Shown here in pieces: positions 1 to 10,268 of a DNA stretch of 64,000 bases. How positions within the stretch are numbered: the stretch's first letter is position 1; every line of letters begins with the position of its first letter. Where the stretch lies: contig CM061065.1 in the NCBI GenBank assembly GCA_030762895.1, positions 84,887,607 through 84,951,606 on the forward strand, written 5' to 3'. The notes beneath the pieces were generated by a model. It worked only from the letters and a program-made list of their open reading frames with translations, searched no databases and was not told the DNA's origin. This DNA is from Sophora flavescens (taxonomy: Eukaryota; Streptophyta; Magnoliopsida; Fabales; Fabaceae). A program made the position numbers and the translations under genes.

Positions 1-83
1 ATGCATCAAATGCAGTGGGTATAATTATTGATTTCTATTTAATTTAATTCCTCATATTCTAATTGGGTTTCATTTGTACGTAG

Positions 84-380
84 TCACGTATACAACCTGG
101 ATCATGGGAATGTGGATACTATGTGATGCAGTGGATGTTGGAAATTATCTCCTCCAGGATCACTGAAAGATGGCACGAGGTCAATGTTATTTGATAACAA
201 TTAGAATTAACAGTTATAGATTCGTTATATGTTTTATGTTAGTTTATTACTTAAAAGATATAATCTTTTGTCCAATTAAGCTTGCAGATATTCAACAATC
301 CAACTCCATTATCTGATTCCGACATCAACAACATAAGGAGGCGTTGGGCAACTTTCTTTCTTGAAGTGTACCAACCATAG
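84..380 (+). pseudogene. Last two exons of Ulp1-like (C48) protease of CACTA-1 copy a
   Basis: Exon 84-179 follows a TAG acceptor and encodes the catalytic-cysteine segment, with Q then six residues on to C in QPGSWECGYYVM. This is the Gln/Cys arrangement of SUMO-protease-like C48 peptidases. Exon 288-380 encodes the C-terminus, ending FFLEVYQP and a TAG stop. Both are open and match 45646-45741 and 45850-45942. The protein would be the C-terminal half of the Transposase_24/Ulp1 product. The body of the gene is outside the window, so its integrity cannot be judged; copy b is interrupted upstream. Confidence 0.8.
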
Positions 381-382
381 TT

Positions 383-385
<3 letters not shown>

Positions 386-444
<59 letters not shown>

Positions 445-465
445 TGTATGTAGTTAGTTAGTTAA
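386..465. repeat. Microsatellite (TA)n(TATG)n(TTAG)n
   Basis: A TA run grades into TATG repeats and then into TTAG repeats, just after the Ulp1 stop codon. The matching site in copy b (about 45950-46005) is a longer, almost pure TA run, so the tract has changed since the duplication. Confidence 0.9.
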
Positions 466-744
466 AAAACTTATCATGTACTAGCTATAGTGTACTTTTG
501 ACTGATTATATGTATTTTGATGTGAAATCTATAATATATCATGTAACTTTTTGGTTTCTAATTATCTTTGTTGTCTGAATGTAATTGAACATACATATGT
601 ATTGTTCAGTATATATTAATTGTGTTTTTGTTGTACAAAAGTGATTGTTGAGAATATTTAGAGTATGTTATTTTGGTATTGATTTGCATTATTACTGAAA
701 CAGGGGAAAGGAATGATAGAAATGTAAATAACAGTTTCAAAAAA

Positions 745-1100
745 AATTTAGACTTTACACATCGGTTTTAATAAAACCGGTGTGGAAATTTCAATTTCCA
801 CATCGGTTTTAAGGAAAACCGATGTGTAAATTGAAATTTCCACATCGGTTTTGTAGAAACCGATGTGTAAAGTCTAATTTCCACATCGGTTTTCTTAAAA
901 CCGATGTGGAAAGTGATATTTCCAATAGTTTACCAATTAACAAATGAACTTTTCACATCGGTTTATGTAAAAACCTCTATTAAAAATGTACTTTACACAT
1001 CGGTTTTAAAACCGATGTGAAAAGTTGCAATAAACCGCATCGGTCTTTTCAACATTAGTTTGAAAACCGATGTGAAAAGCCAAAAATAACCGATGTGGAA
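745..1100. repeat. Subterminal repeats of CACTA-1 (ACATCGGTTTT family), copy a
   Basis: About eight inverted pairs of the type CACATCGGTTTT ... AAAACCGATGTG fill the last 350 bases of the element. Arrays like this are the binding sites of the TnpA-type protein in En/Spm transposons. That role is inferred here from family knowledge. Each pair can form a short hairpin. The same motif fills 37697-38070 and 46310-46690. Confidence 0.88.
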
Positions 1101-1469
1101 TCCTTTTTCTGCACTAGTGTATATATGACAATAATGGAAAAGAGGAGACTGAATCAGTTAACATTAGACAATAATTTAATAAAGACGCTTCGAACGGTTG
1201 GTTATTGTAAAGAGTCAAGACTTGTTTTGAGTTCTACTGAAACATTACAGAGAAAGGGCATGCCAAGTGAAAGCACCCCAACAAAAGAAAACCAAAACAA
1301 CCTTGCACACGATAAAAAAATGCTACCACAATACAACAATCTGATACAAAAGTAGACATTAGCAACATTGAAACATAATCACTTTATTATATTAGTTGGC
1401 CATACAGTGGGAGTCTCATGCACTAGGCTGCCTTTATTTTTTATTTTTATTAGTAGGTCATATTGGGTA

Positions 1470-2045
1470 TTAATTATGCTTCTTGGCAACAAGGCGAAGA
1501 TGATTCTTCTTGTGTTGGGCAAGTCCTGGTAGCCAATATGTGTCTATGTCTTCCCTTTTCACCCCTTCAGGCAGTTCTCAATCAAATGAATTAAAAATGT
1601 TAGCAGTCTTGAGCTCCACCGTGACAATCCCTAAAGGTATGCCTGCATAGATTCTATGCCATGCGCCGAATGGAATCAGCTCGAAATCTTGTCTTTTAAA
1701 ATCAATATCATTGTTCAAAAATCTCTCAGGATGAAACTCGTCTAGGTCTTTCCAAGTTTCAGGGTCTCTTTGAATGGCACAACCATTCACATACACAAAT
1801 GTCTTTGGCTGTATATGATATCCATCAATAATGATACTTTTATTTGTTTCTCTTGTTAGGAGTGGCGCTGATGCATAGAATCATAGTATCTCTTTTATCA
1901 CTGCTTTAAGATAAACAAGTTTTTTTTATATCATCTTCATTTATAAACTCTTTTTTGCCATAGTGATTTCTGACTTCTTCTTGAACTTTCTTCGTCACTC
2001 TAGGGTTCTTCATCAATCTGGTCATTAGCTAAACAGTTGTGGCTG
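1470..2045 (-). pseudogene. Cytochrome P450 pseudogene, C-terminal exon (CYP83-like), copy A
   Basis: Read on the minus strand, this is the last P450 exon, from helix I (AATTV) to a natural end KKHN and a stop at 1470-1472. Key residues are lost. The Arg of the K-helix ExxR is a TGA stop (K-E-I-L-stop). The heme-binding loop reads FGAWHRIYAG, so the axial Cys is Tyr and a conserved Gly is Trp. A Trp before ELPEG is TGA. A further TAG at 2029-2031 replaces a Trp that copy B still has (TGG). A T-run near 1920 shifts the frame before the K-helix. PERFLNNDIDFK and PFGAW identify the family. CYP83/CYP71 membership is by recognition. It cannot make a P450. Confidence 0.85.
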
Positions 2046-2199
2046 CATATAGGACCTAATTGGGCCAATTTCTTCATGGAGAAGTTGTGGCTGCAAATGG
2101 TTGTGGCTGCATATAGGACCTAATTTAGGATGATTTGTGATTGATTCACAAGATAAAAAATTTATATATTGAGAATACCATGAAAAAAAAATTCATATT

Positions 2200-2370
2200 G
2201 GCGTCCCCATGAGTCAGCTCAGTTGGTAAGCTAGCTTCGACACATGAATCATGAGCGTGCAGGTTCAGACCCCCACAACGCACTCCACCCTTTTCTCATT
2301 CCCTTCTTCCCTCTTCCCCAACCATGTATAAGACCTCTTATGAGTCTCCCCTAAGATAACAAAAATTGTA
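2200..2370 (+). mobile_element. tRNA-derived SINE-like insertion in the P450 intron, copy A
   Basis: A pol III promoter-like arrangement is visible: box A-like TCAGCTCAGTTGGTA at about 2213-2227 and box B-like GGTTCAGACC at 2262-2271. The head begins GGCGTCCCC, as in tRNA-derived plant SINEs. It recurs at 48336-48515 because it lies inside the segmental duplication. The 3' end and the target duplication are not clear by eye. Confidence 0.6.
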
Positions 2371-2474
2371 TTGACAGTATATCAAAATTAAACCCCTAAA
2401 ATATTATATCCCATTATTAAAAATTCCTGTTAAAAAATCTATTACTAAAAGAATTAGAGAAATCAGTGGATAAG

Positions 2475-2845
2475 CATAATGTTTTAAAAACCGGACCAAA
2501 CAGGATGGTTCAACCGGTTCAACGGGGAACCGGTCAGTTCGGCGGTGCGGTCCAGTCTTTTTGAACCATGATCTGATTGAACCGTCCAAAAACTAGTCAA
2601 GCCGCTTTGAACTAGGGTTGAACCGCTTTGAATCATGAATTGGCCCGAGTTGAACCGTTCAAAATCGATTTTGTATTTTTTTTTTACTTTTCCCCTCAAT
2701 TTAAAACTTATTTATTTATTTATTTATAAATTTATTAGTCATCCGTTTCAACCGTGGATAGAATCGGATGAACCAATTATTGAACCATGACCCAAAGGTC
2801 TCACCGGTTTTATCTCCGATTCAATTTTTAAATCATTGGATAAAC
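2475..2845. mobile_element. Short GAACCGG-rich inverted-repeat element, copy A
   Basis: It is rich in GAACCGGT and GGTTCAACC words. Its ends are roughly inverted (AATGTTTTAAAAACC against the complement of the TTTTTAAATCATT end). A diverged, much longer relative occupies 25763-36141 in pieces split by later insertions. It sits in the intron between the two P450 exons. Superfamily was not assigned. Confidence 0.55.
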
Positions 2846-2861
2846 ATGAGCTAGCACATAC

Positions 2862-3492
2862 CATGATGATAGCTTTGATGTGTATATTCGTGAAATCTAT
2901 TGGCAAGTGATTGTTGAGCTAGCAACACATCAACGATATCCTTCTCTTTGGATCCTTTTTTCCAATTTGGATCGAGGTGCGCCTCAATGACATCTTCGAA
3001 AAATGCATCCAAACCTTTGCAAGTGTTCTTAAGACGAGCAAGTGAGCCTGTGAGTTTACCAATTACCCACCCCATGCAAGGAATATAATCTGAAACAAAG
3101 AATTCAATGGACATGGCTTGTACCTCATTAAGAAGCCAATGGAACCCGCTCCTCTCAGCTCCTTCATCCTCATATCTTCTCCCAAAAGCCATCCTACAGA
3201 TTATAGTGCTTGAGACAGACAGTGTTATCTCACTCAAGTTTGTAGCTTTGGAAGAAGATACATGACCAGATATCTTTTTTATCATTCGCATCACTTCAGA
3301 ATCTCTAACATGGGAAAAGCTAGAGAGAGGTTTCGAGCTGAAGAAGTGAATTACACAATTTTTTCTAATTTCTCTCCAGTATTCATCGTGAAGGGAAAAT
3401 ATCATCTCTAAACCATTGTAAGACATTTTTTGGTTTCCAAGGTGGAATGGTCTGCTGCATACATCACGATCATGGTCTTTGAGAACCTCTTT
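2862..3492 (-). pseudogene. Cytochrome P450 pseudogene, N-proximal exon, copy A (truncated)
   Basis: Minus-strand frame from the B-C region (MSYNGLEMIF, EYWREIRK) through helix C to helix G (DAFFEDVIEAHLDPNWKK, DIVDVLLAQQ). It resembles the CYP83 group of legume P450s by recognition. Near LAQQSL a one-base shift moves the frame. In the shifted frame the exon ends at HIKAIIM with a proper GTATGTG donor at 2860-2861. The exon is cut at 3492 by the duplication breakpoint, so the membrane anchor and proline-rich hinge are absent. Copy B extends about 65 bases further. Confidence 0.85.
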
Positions 3493-4287
3493 GAAGAATG
3501 CAATTCATTTATCATCATATTTAACCTTAGTAGAGAGGAGGCAGCCCTAGTTTTGTATGCAGTTAATCTTTCTCCTGCTATCTGAGGATTATTATATTTT
3601 TCTCTCCGCTTGTGAGAGCTATGTTTTTCTCTCTATTTGTGAGAGTCTATCGTTGTTGGGTGAAGAAGATGAAGGAATTGTTTATCTCCATTTCGATCCA
3701 TTTTTTATTGGCAGGTTCTGGTTCCCGTGCCCGCCGAAAGCCATAAGTATCCTTAGTTGGAACTACCGATGCATGGGTAACCTGTGTGCAGTTTATATCC
3801 ACAAATACCTCGTTTAGTGTTATTGGTCAGACACGTTTTGTCGTTTTCTCTTTTTAATTTTGGTTTTTTTTTAGTTTATGCAAATAAAGTCGAAGACAAT
3901 TGGCAGTGCATTAAGCCTTTCTTGCAGGTAGATAGAAGCATCGACTTCGATCACAATTTACGTGATGAGGGAGGATATTTATTCAAAGTTAAATTTTATA
4001 TTTACTCTCCCAGACTCCAGGTGCAAAAAGAGGAAGTCCTAGGTCTCCTTCAAGAGGACCAAGCTAATTATAGGGTTTTTATTTCAAATTGTAGGAGTCT
4101 TTTATCATCTTATGTTTACAACTCTTTGGTAGAGTTTGATAGGAAAAAAGTCTATGTAGTTGCTCACTCTTTGTTAGGGGTTACTACACATATTATTATT
4201 CTCCAAATTCGTGATGATGTTAGTGAATGTATTGCATTCTCCATTATTAATGATATTGCTTAACTTTTCTTTTGTAAAAAAAAAAAC
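3493..4287 (+). pseudogene. LINE (L1-type) remnant: endonuclease start joined to RNase H tail, with poly(A)
   Basis: At about 3738-3817 the frame reads AISILSWNYRCMGN, a decayed form of the opening of the plant LINE ORF2 endonuclease domain. At about 4030-4263 it reads VVAHSLLGV ... ECIAFSIINDIA and a stop. That matches the C-terminal RNase H region where plant LINE ORF2 proteins normally finish. A run of eleven A follows at 4277-4287. The reverse transcriptase (several kilobases) is missing between them. The 5' boundary coincides with the duplication breakpoint. Assignment is by motif recognition only. Confidence 0.6.
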
Positions 4288-4402
4288 CTTGGTAGAAATT
4301 TTTTTTTTTTGAAATTTTTTTGGACAGGATTCAACCTTAGTAGAATGGTTGGTGATAACTAATCTTTCTAATATAACAAAATTGAAAGGACTAGTGGTGA
4401 TA
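4288..4402. other. Tandem-unit matrix, left flank of CACTA-2
   Basis: Begins CCTTGGTAGAA and continues with a GGATTCAACCTT segment. The same order recurs at 25170-25275 and 55958-56040, showing that this is part of a repeated host unit. No coding signal was seen. Confidence 0.75.
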
Positions 4403-4424
4403 CACTAGTGCAATAAGTGCTTTT

Positions 4425-4815
4425 TACGTCAGTTAAAATTGATTTTTTACGTCAGAATACTGACTGACGTAAATACAACTGACGTTAATAGTTAATATTT
4501 TAACGTTAGTTGAGAACTGACGTTAAATATAAAACTATTAACATCAGTTCTTTAACAAAACTGACGTTAATTTTGTAAAAATTAACGTCAGTTTTTTAAA
4601 CAACTGACGTTAAACATAAAACTATTAACGTCGGTTCTTTAAGACAACGGACGTTAATTTTGTTAAAACTAACGTCAGTTGTTATAAAGAACTGCCGTTA
4701 AAGGTTTAATTTTAACGTCAGTTGTAATAAACAACTGACATTAATAGTGTACTGTATATTTTATAAAATACTATTAACGTCAGTTGTTTGATACAACTGA
4801 CGTTAATAGGTTTTT
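4425..4815. repeat. Left subterminal repeats of CACTA-2 (TAACGTCAGTT family)
   Basis: About ten inverted pairs of the type TTAACGTCAGTT ... AACTGACGTTAA. The same motif is found at the right end (11160-11425) and, unusually, in two internal blocks at 8897-9110 and 9955-10262. Confidence 0.9.
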
Positions 4816-5062
4816 TTTAATTCAGTTTTAAAATGTCACTCCCCTCAGCTATCCCTGCATTCAGTATATATCCCAGTAACACAGAATATCACACACATTA
4901 CAGAATTGCAAAGGAAAAATGGAACAATGGGGGGACTTAAAACCAAAACCCATGTATATATATAAAGAAATTTTAGTTCCAATGTCTAAAAAACAAAAAT
5001 ACCAATCTAAGGATATATATATATACATGTTATTAATTAGTTTCTAAAGTCTAACAAAAAAA

Positions 5063-8023
5063 CTATTTATCTAAGTATTGCGGAGGTATCCTGTCAATTC
5101 CTTTTTCAGCCGCATACTTGAAGAAGAATTCAGCGAAGCGCATCCTCAAGTCTCTTAACTCATCTTCTTGAATAGGCGATTGGTCGATAAATGCCTAGAC
5201 ACGTTCAAATAATAACAATAACATCAATGCAAGTCATCTTCAAAACTATAATATATAATTTAACAATTTGTTTAAATATTACCTTATTCCATCCATCCGT
5301 AATAGATGCGGAGACTATGTTCAGCATATGAAGCATCACATAATAGCCACACGACCACCCGTCAATTTGAAATCGAGACTACCAACAAAATTAATTTCAA
5401 CGTCAGTTGACTATACATATAAATTAGTAATTATAATATTAATTATTTGATAAATAAACTACCAAACCTTGAGGATGTTCCATACAGGATTTGCTTTAGC
5501 CTTAGAAGTCCTACTTCTCCCGTTGGCGCAACTTATGCTACTCGCCTTCAGCGCGCTATCATAAACAAATAATCATGTCGATCAATTAACAAATTCATAT
5601 ATCATGTGTGTAATAAACTAAAAACAACTGATATTAAAACTTAAATTAAATTTAAGATTAGTTACTTATTTACAGCTTCCACCACCTTCGGTGGCGGCTG
5701 TTGGTGGAGAGAGCAGAAGAATATGACAGTATGCCTAGACGGGTGAAGTACGAACAACTGCCAATGGCTTTTCATACAGTAGGGAGCCAGATATAATTCT
5801 TTCGGATTGTCTCCCAACAAGTTCCCTAAGTATTTACTCAATGCATCGTCAGCAAAGAAATCGGGTAGAAGGATTGACGGATCTAAGAAATCGTAAACTG
5901 ATGCAACGCCCTTATCAAGCCGAAGACGATGGAGATACCTAAGATATGAAAAGGTGTGGATGTTAATTACATAATATATATATTGAAATTAAAATAAATT
6001 ATTAAATGGAAAAATACCAAAAATAAATAAGTTATAAAATTAAAATTAACTTACGTACACCAGAGACTGAAAACATTGTTGTTCATCCAGACGTTATTTC
6101 TGCAGGCGTTCCCGAGATCGTCACCACAGAAGGTAAATATCATCCATTGATCTGGGCGTGCCACCCATCCATCGTGCTCCAATGGACATTCAAAAATCTC
6201 AAACGCATAATCCTCACCAAGTGAGAACAAATGAGTGATAGGTGACAGCGGCACCGACATCGACTTGGCCTTCAGTTTAGGAAAAATAAAACAGATAAGT
6301 TTTTTATAATTAAAAAAACACAAGTAATTATTTGACTAATTTGGACATTAATAATGAATACATACCTTTGTTAACATTTCGAGCTCACGTCGTTTGGAGT
6401 CCAACTCAAGCTCACGCCTTTTCATTTCCAACTCATGCTCATAGCGTTGGACTTCGAACTCCCGCTCCCTAGCTGTGAACTCATCGTCCTCCACATGTGC
6501 CCTACTAAAACTCTCTTTTGTGCTCACATGTGAAGGGTTGGCATGCCCTGCGGTGTCCTGGGATGTACCGACGGAGGAAAGCTCTCTGGCAAGCGCCTGC
6601 TTGAAGTCTGGGTTGGATATTAAGCCTTGCATCAGATATGTTGTAATAGCTGGGTTGGACATGAGGTGCTGAGTAATGTCAGCCAAAATTGATGCTTCAT
6701 CAACCACCCGCTTTCGTGAAGAAGACTTGCCATAATATTCTTTGATGATCACGTTCCCAGGAACACCGAGAACCCGACCAGGATGGTCTTTCTTGCCTAG
6801 AGCAGTCATCAAGACGTCCCGCCGTCCAGAAGGGACGAATGCGCCCTGGGAGGATTGTGCTTTAAGATCCATCTACAATGAAAAAAAATGAAAAAACGTG
6901 CAAGTGAAAAGTGTTGCAAATATCTATACAAATAACAATTGAAATCAAGTTAATTATTTACTTACAATCTTATCTGCCACTTCGCGAGTGGCATCAACTT
7001 TAAAAGATCCCGTCTTTGTCATGCGGCCGACTAACCAGACATCCTCGCGGTCGATGTCCGACGGAGGACTTAATGGTGTGCCCTCAGGCACCTCTCCTCT
7101 TTCAATCCTAGCAGAGTGCTCTTCCTGCTTCGCCCTCAGCCTATCCACCATCATCTGCTCGATCCGAGTCTGGTGCCCACCCTGAGACATGGTGTGGCGG
7201 CGGACGTTCTTCGCGTGATTCTGCCGACCCTTGTTTGCCTTAGCCTATTCAAACAAAAACACATAATTAAATACAGTTAAATGATCTATAATAAGTATAC
7301 AAAATTACCTTAATCAACCAACCTGAAATTCTCCATCCTGTCGACTCCTAGCAAACATATCCCAAGTATCCTGATCAATCCAGGGATAATCCGAGAACAT
7401 TTTATCAAGCCGCTTCTTCCCAAGATCATGCTTGAACCCATTCCAACGCTTTGATGCCATTTTCATACATTTATGACGATGATCCTCGTCATTTGGCACA
7501 GTCCAAGCCACCTACACATTAAATACATAACAACTGGATGGATTATAACTCGGATAATTATCTAATAATGTAAATAAAACGAATGTAAAGGTAAAATACC
7601 GTGATAGCCTCCCAAATCTGATCCTTAACGTTCTGTGGAACGTCATTCCAGTGGTTGTAGTTGATGCTTACATGCTGCTTCGCTTGTAGAAACACCCACT
7701 TATTAAATTCTTTAGCACGGGGTCCCTGGGCATTTAGATTAGCATCGAAGGACACCTCAAGCTTCTGTCCGCTTTGCCCGTCCTTCTCTAGTTTCTTCAA
7801 CGAGGTGACTCCTCTACCCCATTTTCTATGAGCCTGTGATGTCTGTATGGACAAAAAAAATGATAAAATAGAGGGTTGTAACATTATAAACTTACATTAA
7901 AAAGAAGGACTAAAGATAGTATATAACATGTAAACTTACACTAGAATCAGGTGTAGGCGTGATCGGGTCCTGCGAAGCCCCCACAGTGTCCTCCCGTGCA
8001 TGTGGGCTATCCGATTGATCCAT
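5063..8023 (-). CDS. Transposase_24-Ulp1 (C48 peptidase) fusion protein of CACTA-2, ten exons, apparently intact
   Basis: Proposed exons on the minus strand: 8023-7940, 7842-7600, 7511-7323, 7244-6966, 6872-6366, 6269-6055, 5938-5666, 5555-5468, 5378-5283 and 5194-5063. All have GT/AG borders. The phases join and no stop appears, giving about 701 residues. ATG at 8021-8023 starts MDQSDSPHARED. Exons 2-5 carry the plant Transposase_24 region (HWNDVPQNVKDQIWEAI, MSQGGHQTRIEQ), ending in a charged coiled-coil stretch (ELEMKRRELELDSKRREL). Exons 6-10 are Ulp1-like: YLAPYCMKSHWQLFVL holds the catalytic His, and QIDGWSCGYYVM the Gln and Cys. The usual Asp position is Cys (FFCSLH). In related En/Spm elements this second gene supplies a DNA-binding accessory protein. 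The protease role is unknown. Confidence 0.8.
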
Positions 8024-8186
8024 ATGTATGCCTGTTCAGAAACAATATATATGTATTAACATAGGTTATAACTCAAAATAAATACAGAAGTATAAATAAA
8101 AATAACTAGATAGGTCCTGTAGATATACAAAACATCTATCCAATATAAGGACAATACGGGAGATTGAAAACTATAGTTTTTGAAGA

Positions 8187-8330
8187 GTGCCAAGCACTGG
8201 TCACGGTCTGGTCGTGATGTCCATCAAGGCTGTAACGTGCCAAATGAACCAGACCCTCAAGGGCAGAACTGATCACGGCCTAGCCGTGATGAGCATCACG
8301 GCCGTGACAGATCAACCAGCAGAGCAACAT
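8187..8330 (-). repeat. CACGGCCGTGA palindrome block upstream of the CACTA-2 gene
   Basis: Clustered GC-rich palindromes (ATCACGGCCTAGCCGTGAT, CATCACGGCCGTGAC). In the complementary strand the block aligns, including the words between palindromes, with 38750-39000 of CACTA-1, where it lies in the leader upstream of TnpD. Here it lies directly upstream of the Transposase_24 gene. This suggests that CACTA-2 lost TnpD by a deletion that joined leader and second gene. A regulatory or protein-binding role is inference. Confidence 0.75.
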
Positions 8331-8333
8331 GCA

Positions 8334-8520
8334 CTCAAAACCAAAAATAGAGTCATTCCAAACAACTCAAACTCACGGTTTCAAGTTTCAACTACTGAGA
8401 CTACAGTTTCAACATACACTCAAAACCAAAAATAGAGACATTCCAAACAACTCAAACTCACAGTTTCAAGTTTCAACTACTGAGACTACAGTTTCAACAT
8501 ACACTCAAAACCAAAAATAA
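8334..8520. repeat. Direct duplication of about 80 bp in the CACTA-2 leader
   Basis: The segment starting ACTCAAAACCAAAAATAGAG and running through GTTTCAACTACTGAGAC is repeated in tandem (first near 8334-8412, second near 8413-8500), with a third partial start. It causes the two overlapping short plus-strand frames here, which are not credible genes. Confidence 0.8.
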
Positions 8521-8896
8521 AAAAATGTGCCCTAAAGACTCACCAGAAATAGGCGCTCGCGTGGTGGTGGGGGGAAGCTCGAGTGGTGGCCAACGTTCGA
8601 TGTGGTTACTGAGAGCAGAGGGACAAGGAGAGTTAGTGCGCGGGAAGGGGAAAGAGAGATGTCAAGTTATTGCAAAGAATGAGCGGGAAAGACAGAGTTA
8701 GGGGTTAAGAGTGTACCTCACGGTGGTGGCGAAGAAGCCCTCGCGGTGGTTGCGGTGGAGATGAGCTCGCGATTAGGGCAGAGTGAGAGTGAGAGTGAGG
8801 GTTGAGAGTGAGGGTTGAGCGTGATGAAAAGAGAAAAGAGACGTACAGAGAAGTGCAGAAGCCGCGCGGGTGTAAACGTTATAATCAAAATAAAAC

Positions 8897-9110
8897 AACA
8901 TTTTACGTCAGTTGTTAGTAAAAACTGACGTTAAAGGTCATATATTTAACGTCAGTTGTCTTAAGAAACTGACGTTAAAAAACACTCACACTTCTAACGT
9001 CAGTTGTATTACACAACGGACGTTAAACGTTTATTAGTTTCTGCCAAAATTAATAAACACTCACACTTCTAACGTCAGTTGTATTATACAACGGACGTTA
9101 AAAGTTTACT
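8897..9110. repeat. Internal subterminal-type repeat block 1 in CACTA-2
   Basis: TAACGTCAGTT/AACTGACGTTA pairs, identical in type to the element ends but more than 2 kb inside. A segment of about 60 bp (CACTCACACTTCTAACGTC ...) is itself repeated in tandem at 8985-9045 and 9055-9115. Confidence 0.85.
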
Positions 9111-9252
9111 AGTTTCTGCAAAAACATTCATTCCTTTGACTACAGTGCTACTTACCCATTCACCTTGTAACCTAATCCTCTTAATGAGCATTAAGTTTTT
9201 AGATAAGTTTTCAAGAAAATCAGAATAACTTAGTAACTTCATCCCCTGCTCC

Positions 9253-9260
9253 TATAAATA
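9253..9260 (+). promoter_or_regulatory. TATA box of cassette copy 1
   Basis: TATAAATA, 46 bases upstream of an ATG in CACAATATGG context. The same box and spacing are kept in cassette copy 2 (10406-10413). Confidence 0.55.
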
Positions 9261-9298
9261 GCTTCCTTCCATCATTTTAATTTTTTCTGCTTCACAAT

Positions 9299-9397
9299 AT
9301 GGCTCTGCCATGGAGATTAACTTCATCACTCTTTCTTCCTATGCCTAGACTCAAAGATCTTTGTCTTAATGGTCAAACAACTTCTGAGGTTGTGTAA
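9299..9397 (+). CDS. Short ORF (32 aa) in cassette copy 1
   Basis: Begins MALPWRLTSSLFLPMPRLKD, is serine/leucine rich and ends at TAA. It is not recognised. The frame is also open in copy 2 with two amino-acid changes (Met to Val, Val to Ala). It may be the truncated first exon of a captured gene, perhaps the start of an organelle-targeting or signal peptide, or it may be non-coding. Keeping the frame over only 99 bases is weak evidence. Confidence 0.3.
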   Translation: MALPWRLTSSLFLPMPRLKDLCLNGQTTSEVV

Positions 9398-9954
9398 ATC
9401 ACATAACATGGATGGTAAGGTTGGGTGAATCACGTAATGTGATTCTCTCACTTTATTTCATCCCCGTCATCCCTTTCACTTTGCTTTGGAAGCAAGTGAC
9501 TGTGGATTCAAGACGATGCATCAAGGAATTCCAGTGAAGAAAAAAGATGCAAAGATTTGAGGATTTACTTTGCATCATGGAATTCAAGTGAGGGAGGTGA
9601 TGCATCCATTGGAGTTTCTGATGACAGGACTGAGAAGAAAATGATGTTGAAGCAGAAACTTTTTTATATTTTAGGGCTATGTTGCAGAAATTTTTTATCT
9701 TTTAATCATGTAATTTTAACTTATGAATCGCTTCAATGAGATACGATTTGATTATACATATAACTTGTTTTATGTTAAGTGTTTATTTATTTTAATTTGC
9801 ACAAGAATTTGTTTACTAATTCAAGCTAATTAATAAAAATTAAAAATAAACTTGTTTAAAAAAAAGGTTTAGAAATAAACTGCACTATATGGAGTGATCT
9901 GCGTTAATAGGGACAACAGGGACATGACAACCAATGAAATGAGTTTCATAATTA

Positions 9955-10262
9955 TTTACGTCAGTTATTTATAGAACTGATGCAAATAGTGATTTAATAT
10001 TTACAAACTGCCACCACCTCATTTTTAACGTCAACTTAATTTATGACTGCCTAGTTCCTGTATATTAATTACATTATTTCCAATATTCATTCTGCACGTT
10101 TATAATATATAGGATTATTTACGTCAGCTATTTATTTAACTGAAGTAAAAATCACACTTTTAACGCCAGTTGTATAAAAAAGCAGCGTTAACAATAAATA
10201 TTTTTTATTTTAAAAACACTTTTAACGTCAGTTTTTTTAAACAACTGACGTTAAAAGTGTAT
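9955..10262. repeat. Internal subterminal-type repeat block 2 in CACTA-2
   Basis: Further TTTACGTCAGTTATTT and TAACGTCAGTTTT pairs, more diverged than block 1 at their left end. They directly precede the second cassette. Confidence 0.8.
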
Positions 10263-10268
10263 AGATAT

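Larger units (their letters stand above)
1..1119 (+). mobile_element. CACTA-1 copy a, 3' end only (left part lies outside the window)
   Basis: This is the terminal part of a CACTA (En/Spm) DNA transposon. It holds the last two exons of an Ulp1-like gene, a TA/TATG microsatellite, a block of subterminal inverted repeats, and a terminus ending in CACTAGTG at 1112-1119. The sequence matches 45563-46701 almost base for base, and the flank after the terminus (TATATATGACAATAATGG) is the same in both places. The two ends therefore descend from a single insertion that was later copied with its surroundings. The left end and the transposase gene would lie to the left of this window. Confidence 0.9.
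1120..3492. repeat. Segmental duplication block A (P450 pseudogene unit)
   Basis: Together with 1-1119, this stretch is duplicated at 45563-49624. The match stops abruptly at GAGAACCTCTTT. After that, block A runs into a LINE remnant, while block B continues into the upstream part of the P450 reading frame. Differences are scattered substitutions, microsatellite changes, a MITE present only in block B, and about 190 extra bases in block B near 48077-48265. Confidence 0.92.
9114..9780 (+). other. Acquired promoter/short-ORF cassette, copy 1, in CACTA-2
   Basis: This segment recurs at 10269-11045, with about 95 % identity over the first 300 bases by eye. It contains a TATA box, TATAAATA at 9253-9260, and an ATG 46 bases downstream that opens a 32-codon frame (9299-9397). 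Further downstream are gene-like sequences with matching words in both copies (GCAAGTGACTGTGG; AATGAGATACGATTTG). It does not resemble transposon sequence and may be a captured piece of a host gene including its promoter. The donor gene was not identified. Confidence 0.55.

Noticed and set aside
745..1100. CRISPR-like array
   Set aside because: The repeats are inverted pairs with short variable spacing at a CACTA end. This is plant DNA and these are subterminal transposon repeats.
2213..2275. Functional tRNA gene
   Set aside because: Box A- and B-like words only; no cloverleaf, acceptor stem or anticodon arm could be formed. A SINE head fits better.
3784..4263. Intact 159-residue gene
   Set aside because: The frame joins unrelated parts of a LINE and ends at its usual C-terminus just before poly(A). 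It is a remnant, not a gene.
8187..8520. Two overlapping plus-strand ORFs
   Set aside because: They read through palindromes and a direct duplication in the leader of a minus-strand gene; no protein character.
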